From Dioscorea cayenensis subsp. rotundata (taxonomy: Eukaryota; Streptophyta; Magnoliopsida; Dioscoreales; Dioscoreaceae), in assembly GCF_009730915.1 (NCBI RefSeq), contig NC_052474.1:21549501-21613500 (forward strand): a DNA stretch of 64,000 nucleotides, read 5' to 3'. A program made the position numbers and the translations under genes. This document shows, in pieces, positions 60,995-64,000 of the stretch. The notes beneath the pieces were generated by a model. The model saw only the letters and a program-made list of their open reading frames with translations. It ran no database searches and was not told the origin of the DNA. Position 1 is the stretch's first letter. The number at the start of each line of letters is the position of its first letter.

Positions 60995-61500
60995 TGTGCG
61001 CTTACGTAGAGGGTAGACAGAACTGTTACGTTTTTTAAGTATGTCTGTTTTAATCCTGTTTGGATAATGATATGATCGTAATTCTGATATGATTGTAATA
61101 GTATTAATTTTTACATTTTCAGGTTTTTTAAAGGGGTTTTTTTTAAAGATGAAAGTATGATTGAGAATTTAGAATATGTATAGAATAGTTTTTCTATATT
61201 ATTTTAAAAAAAGTATATATCTTTTGAAAAATAATATTTTTTTTCTTAGGGAAAAGGAAAGGGTGTTTTTGGGATTTGGGACTCAAAAACGGAAATTCTC
61301 ATGCTGATTTGCTCCGTAAGTGTGCTTATGTGGAGTGTAGAGGGAGACGGTGTTTTTGGGATTTGGGACTCAAGAGCGGAAATTCTCATGCTAGTTTGCC
61401 CCGTAAGTGTACTTATATGAAGTGTAGACGGGACTGTTACTTTTTTTAAGTATGTCAGTTTTAATTCTGTATTAATGATAATATGACCATAATAATATTA
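60948..61500. repeat. Three diverged tandem copies of the distal promoter segment
   Basis: Copies begin at about 60948, 61273 and 61357 with GGGATT(C/T)GGGACTC. Each continues with CGG(G/A)AATTCTCATGC and a TTTGCC-type word, then GTGT(G/A)CTTA and GTAGA. The first copy keeps a CACGTG; the others have CTCCGTAAG or CCCCGTAAG in that position. Confidence 0.7.
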
Positions 61501-61700
61501 ATCTTAATTCTCCTATGGAAGATCAATGGATTGACATTCTTTTAAAACAGGATTGAGAATTTATAATGTGTGTAGAATAGTTAATTTGTTCACATTATTA
61601 ATATATATATATATATATATTGTTTAGAAGTTAATAGTTATTTTTTGGATATATTGTTCTAAACCAATATATTGGTGCAATGTATTATATATAGTCTGTA
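61501..61700. other. AT-rich spacer
   Basis: Contains a (TA)n tract at about 61600-61620. No other feature seen. Confidence 0.4.
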
Positions 61701-62600
61701 TACAAATTTACCCTTGTGGTAAGATGGTGATGAGATTAGGACTGATCACAGGAGAGCATTTGGTTAAGGTTGTCTATGATATCCAGGGCATGAGAAATAA
61801 CATATTAATGGCGGAGGTGGAGAACTTATGAATAAGGGGGACATTGTTCAAAAGGAGAAGATTAATGGGATGCAACAATTAGGAGGATCATATTCTTGCT
61901 TAATTATATAGGTTCATGGTTATTCAGAGATGTATGATGAAGTATTGGATGTTAATGGTGATTGGCATGTCTCATTTGGCATTAAACAAGTAATGTTACA
62001 ATATGGTTATGGTTTTAAGGTGGAGAATATTGCTTTGAGAAAGAAAACTAGTATGATATTTATGGTGGATGAGTTGGACTAACTTGAGCAATGTAAAACA
62101 TTATTAAAGAAAAGGAAGAGGCAAATACATGATTTTAAGGAGCAATTGGAGCTTATCCTCAAGGAGGAATAGATAGATGCTTTAGATGAAAATGATTGGA
62201 AGGTGGTGGATCAAGAATGGGGATGTTAATGCAGCTTAGTTCCATCAAATTGGTAGTGTTTGTTGGAGAATTATTGTGATAAGATGCATAAAAGATGATA
62301 GTGAAGAATCTTCAGAGAATATGGATAAGATATTAAATTTTATAGTAAATCATTCTGATATGTGCTCTAATTTGGTAGAGAGTTTAACAATCTCCACCAA
62401 AAGTGAAGATATTTTCATGAAAGTCTAATCACTGATGTATTAGAAACATCATTCTCTGAAGAGGAGATTGAAAGTGCATTAAGATGTGTTCATTATATGG
62501 AAGAGTAACTTGTTTGGCAGTAGCACAATTTTTTAGGAGTTGGTGAGGGATAATATTGTGAAATTTTCCAATGATTTGGGGGAATTTTCTTTCACTTATT
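61700..62600 (+). mobile_element. Decayed LINE (non-LTR retrotransposon), endonuclease-RT linker region
   Basis: Reading through stops, 62195-62245 gives WIKNGDVNAA, stop, FHQI. This matches the W(L/I)K.GD.NT.FFH landmark between the endonuclease and reverse transcriptase of plant L1 elements. About 62445-62490 gives FSEEEIESALRC, the next landmark before the RT domain. About 62532-62580 gives ELVRDNIVKFSNDLG, matching the following helix. Order and spacing are correct, but stops and frameshifts are frequent and no RT catalytic motif remains. Confidence 0.7.
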
Positions 62601-64000
62601 TTGATATTTCAATGCAGATGATGTTGATAATGTTAAAAGGTAATTTATATCTTCAATGTTTGATGTATTTGATTAGTGTTATTGCTGACTGGTCCTTAGT
62701 CTTGTTAGTGTTATATGTTCGTATTATTAATGTATTTTCTCTATGTGTATGTTAAGAGAGTTCTCTTGTGATGAGTTCCACATGTTTTTGAGTTGACTAT
62801 AAAAAGAAAAAGTAAGAGATGTCACACGGGTATGTTTTGAGGAATTATCTCTCGTCCTCTTATCATGATGTATTTGTAATGGAATGAATGCAATGCTGAA
62901 AAATTTCCGCAGAATTTTGTATTGTGAGCAAAACCTAGCATTAATGCATACATTGTCTCAAGTTTCTTCTTCTTGCCTACAATGTATTTGAGGAATTGAC
63001 TCAAAGAATATCATTCAAGCTTTTGGCTACATCCTACAACAACTACAAAGGGACAAACTACAGTTTTGGTAATCTAAGGTCTCTGTTAGATAATGTTATC
63101 AATAATTAGGTATATTTCACTAGAGATAGCATCTGTGGTGATTAGAAACATAACTCTCACATGATTTTGGACATTTTGCCTAGATTATGTGGCAAAAAAC
63201 ATAGGTTAATGGAGATATTGGCCATTAAAGGATTAAAAGAATATCATATCAGGGTTTAAGGTCTTAAGCACAAGAATTTTTTTTTAATAATGCAATAACC
63301 ATCTACGTTTTGCACGGAAGTCAACTACTTTAATTGCTGGACATTATGATGGTGGCAACACATGAAGTTTTTTTTTAAAAAAATTTAGGTGCTAATTACA
63401 ACTCTTTTTAAAACAAAGTGATTTGAGAGTTTCAACATATTGAAAATTGAAGATGGTTGGAAAAAAATTGATGTCGTCTTTGGGTACATTTTAAGGTTGT
63501 TTTACTAATATTTGATTACTGAAAAATAATTTAATAAAATATATATTTATAATTATATGTAATACAGTAATATTTTTGTAATATTTTTATAAATTATGCA
63601 ATTTATAATTTTATTTCCGTGTTTAATTGTATTTTTAAGTTAATTGTATTGTTTGCATTTGATTACCATCGGGTTAACATATGATTTGTGTTCATAATCA
63701 TGCCAACTGTGTAATAATAATGTTGTGTTTGTGACCTATTTAGTTAATTGTGTCATGTTTGTATAATTGTATCAAACAAGTGCTTTTAGTACACACAAGT
63801 AGACATAAATTTTTTACAACCCATAAACCAAAATTACCATCTCTAAATAGAGTAAAGTTAAATGGAAATTATTTATTTATTTATTTATTATAGAGACAAA
63901 TCTTAAATTGATTATGTTTGCAAAATTTAATTCTATGTTTTAGAGCCGAGTTGAAATAAGTTTAACAAAAATTAAACTTAAGTGTAATCTGGCTTGAAAA
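62601..64000. other. AT-rich intergenic DNA
   Basis: No gene, RNA or mobile-element signature recognised. Short homopolymer runs and a (TTTA)n tract at about 63870-63889. Confidence 0.5.

Noticed and set aside
60781..61038. 85-aa plus-strand open frame
   Set aside because: Lies in the GC-rich, G-box-bearing promoter of the Ninja-family gene and in a decaying tandem repeat; composition explains the open frame.

Overview
The window is nuclear DNA of a flowering plant. It is AT-rich and full of (TA)n and (TTA)n tracts. Its genes have many short exons with GT-AG introns, and decayed retroelements lie between them. Nothing in it fixes the species, and I do not assign one.

Layout. Positions 1-2300 hold the 3' part of a decayed Ty1/copia element with its 3' LTR. 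Positions 2300-8480 are a repeat graveyard: a 196-bp tandem duplication, an orphan G-box cluster, a frameshifted RNase H relic and an LTR-like fragment. From 8482 to 18425 (minus) lies an 11-exon plastid half-ABC-transporter gene of ABCB26 type. Its open frame stops at the start of the nucleotide-binding domain. About 2.2 kb away, transcribed the other way, is a four-exon plastid TPR membrane protein (20590-24844). A single-exon 147-aa protein of unknown function (25696-26139) follows. Next come about 8 kb of AT-rich intergenic DNA with SINE-like and (TA)n-bounded repeats, then an intronless UDP-glucuronate 4-epimerase gene (34575-35966). At 40327-46321 a mitochondrial glycine-rich RNA-binding protein gene (minus) and a mitochondrial release factor 1 gene (plus) share a compact divergent promoter.

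The right third holds the most unusual material. Positions 47.9-52.3 kb carry three tandem copies of a miniature NINJA/AFP-like gene: one relic, one intact 137-aa copy and one frameshifted copy. A fuller two-exon NINJA/AFP family member (187 aa) lies at 59929-60569 (minus) behind a promoter with CACGTG boxes. Between them are a two-exon gene for a 49-aa protein with a telo-box leader (53681-55829) and a 2,778-bp non-autonomous Mutator-like element (56269-59046). That element has a perfect 9-bp target duplication and about 0.6-kb internal tandem repeats. The window ends with a decayed LINE (about 61700-62600) and featureless AT-rich DNA.

Three themes emerge. Several genes look organelle-directed (ABCB26-like, TPR, GR-RBP, RF1). 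Two pairs are divergent. A hormone-signalling corepressor family has locally spun off short EAR-motif copies. All exon coordinates were deduced by hand from splice consensus, phase and family resemblance, without alignment software.
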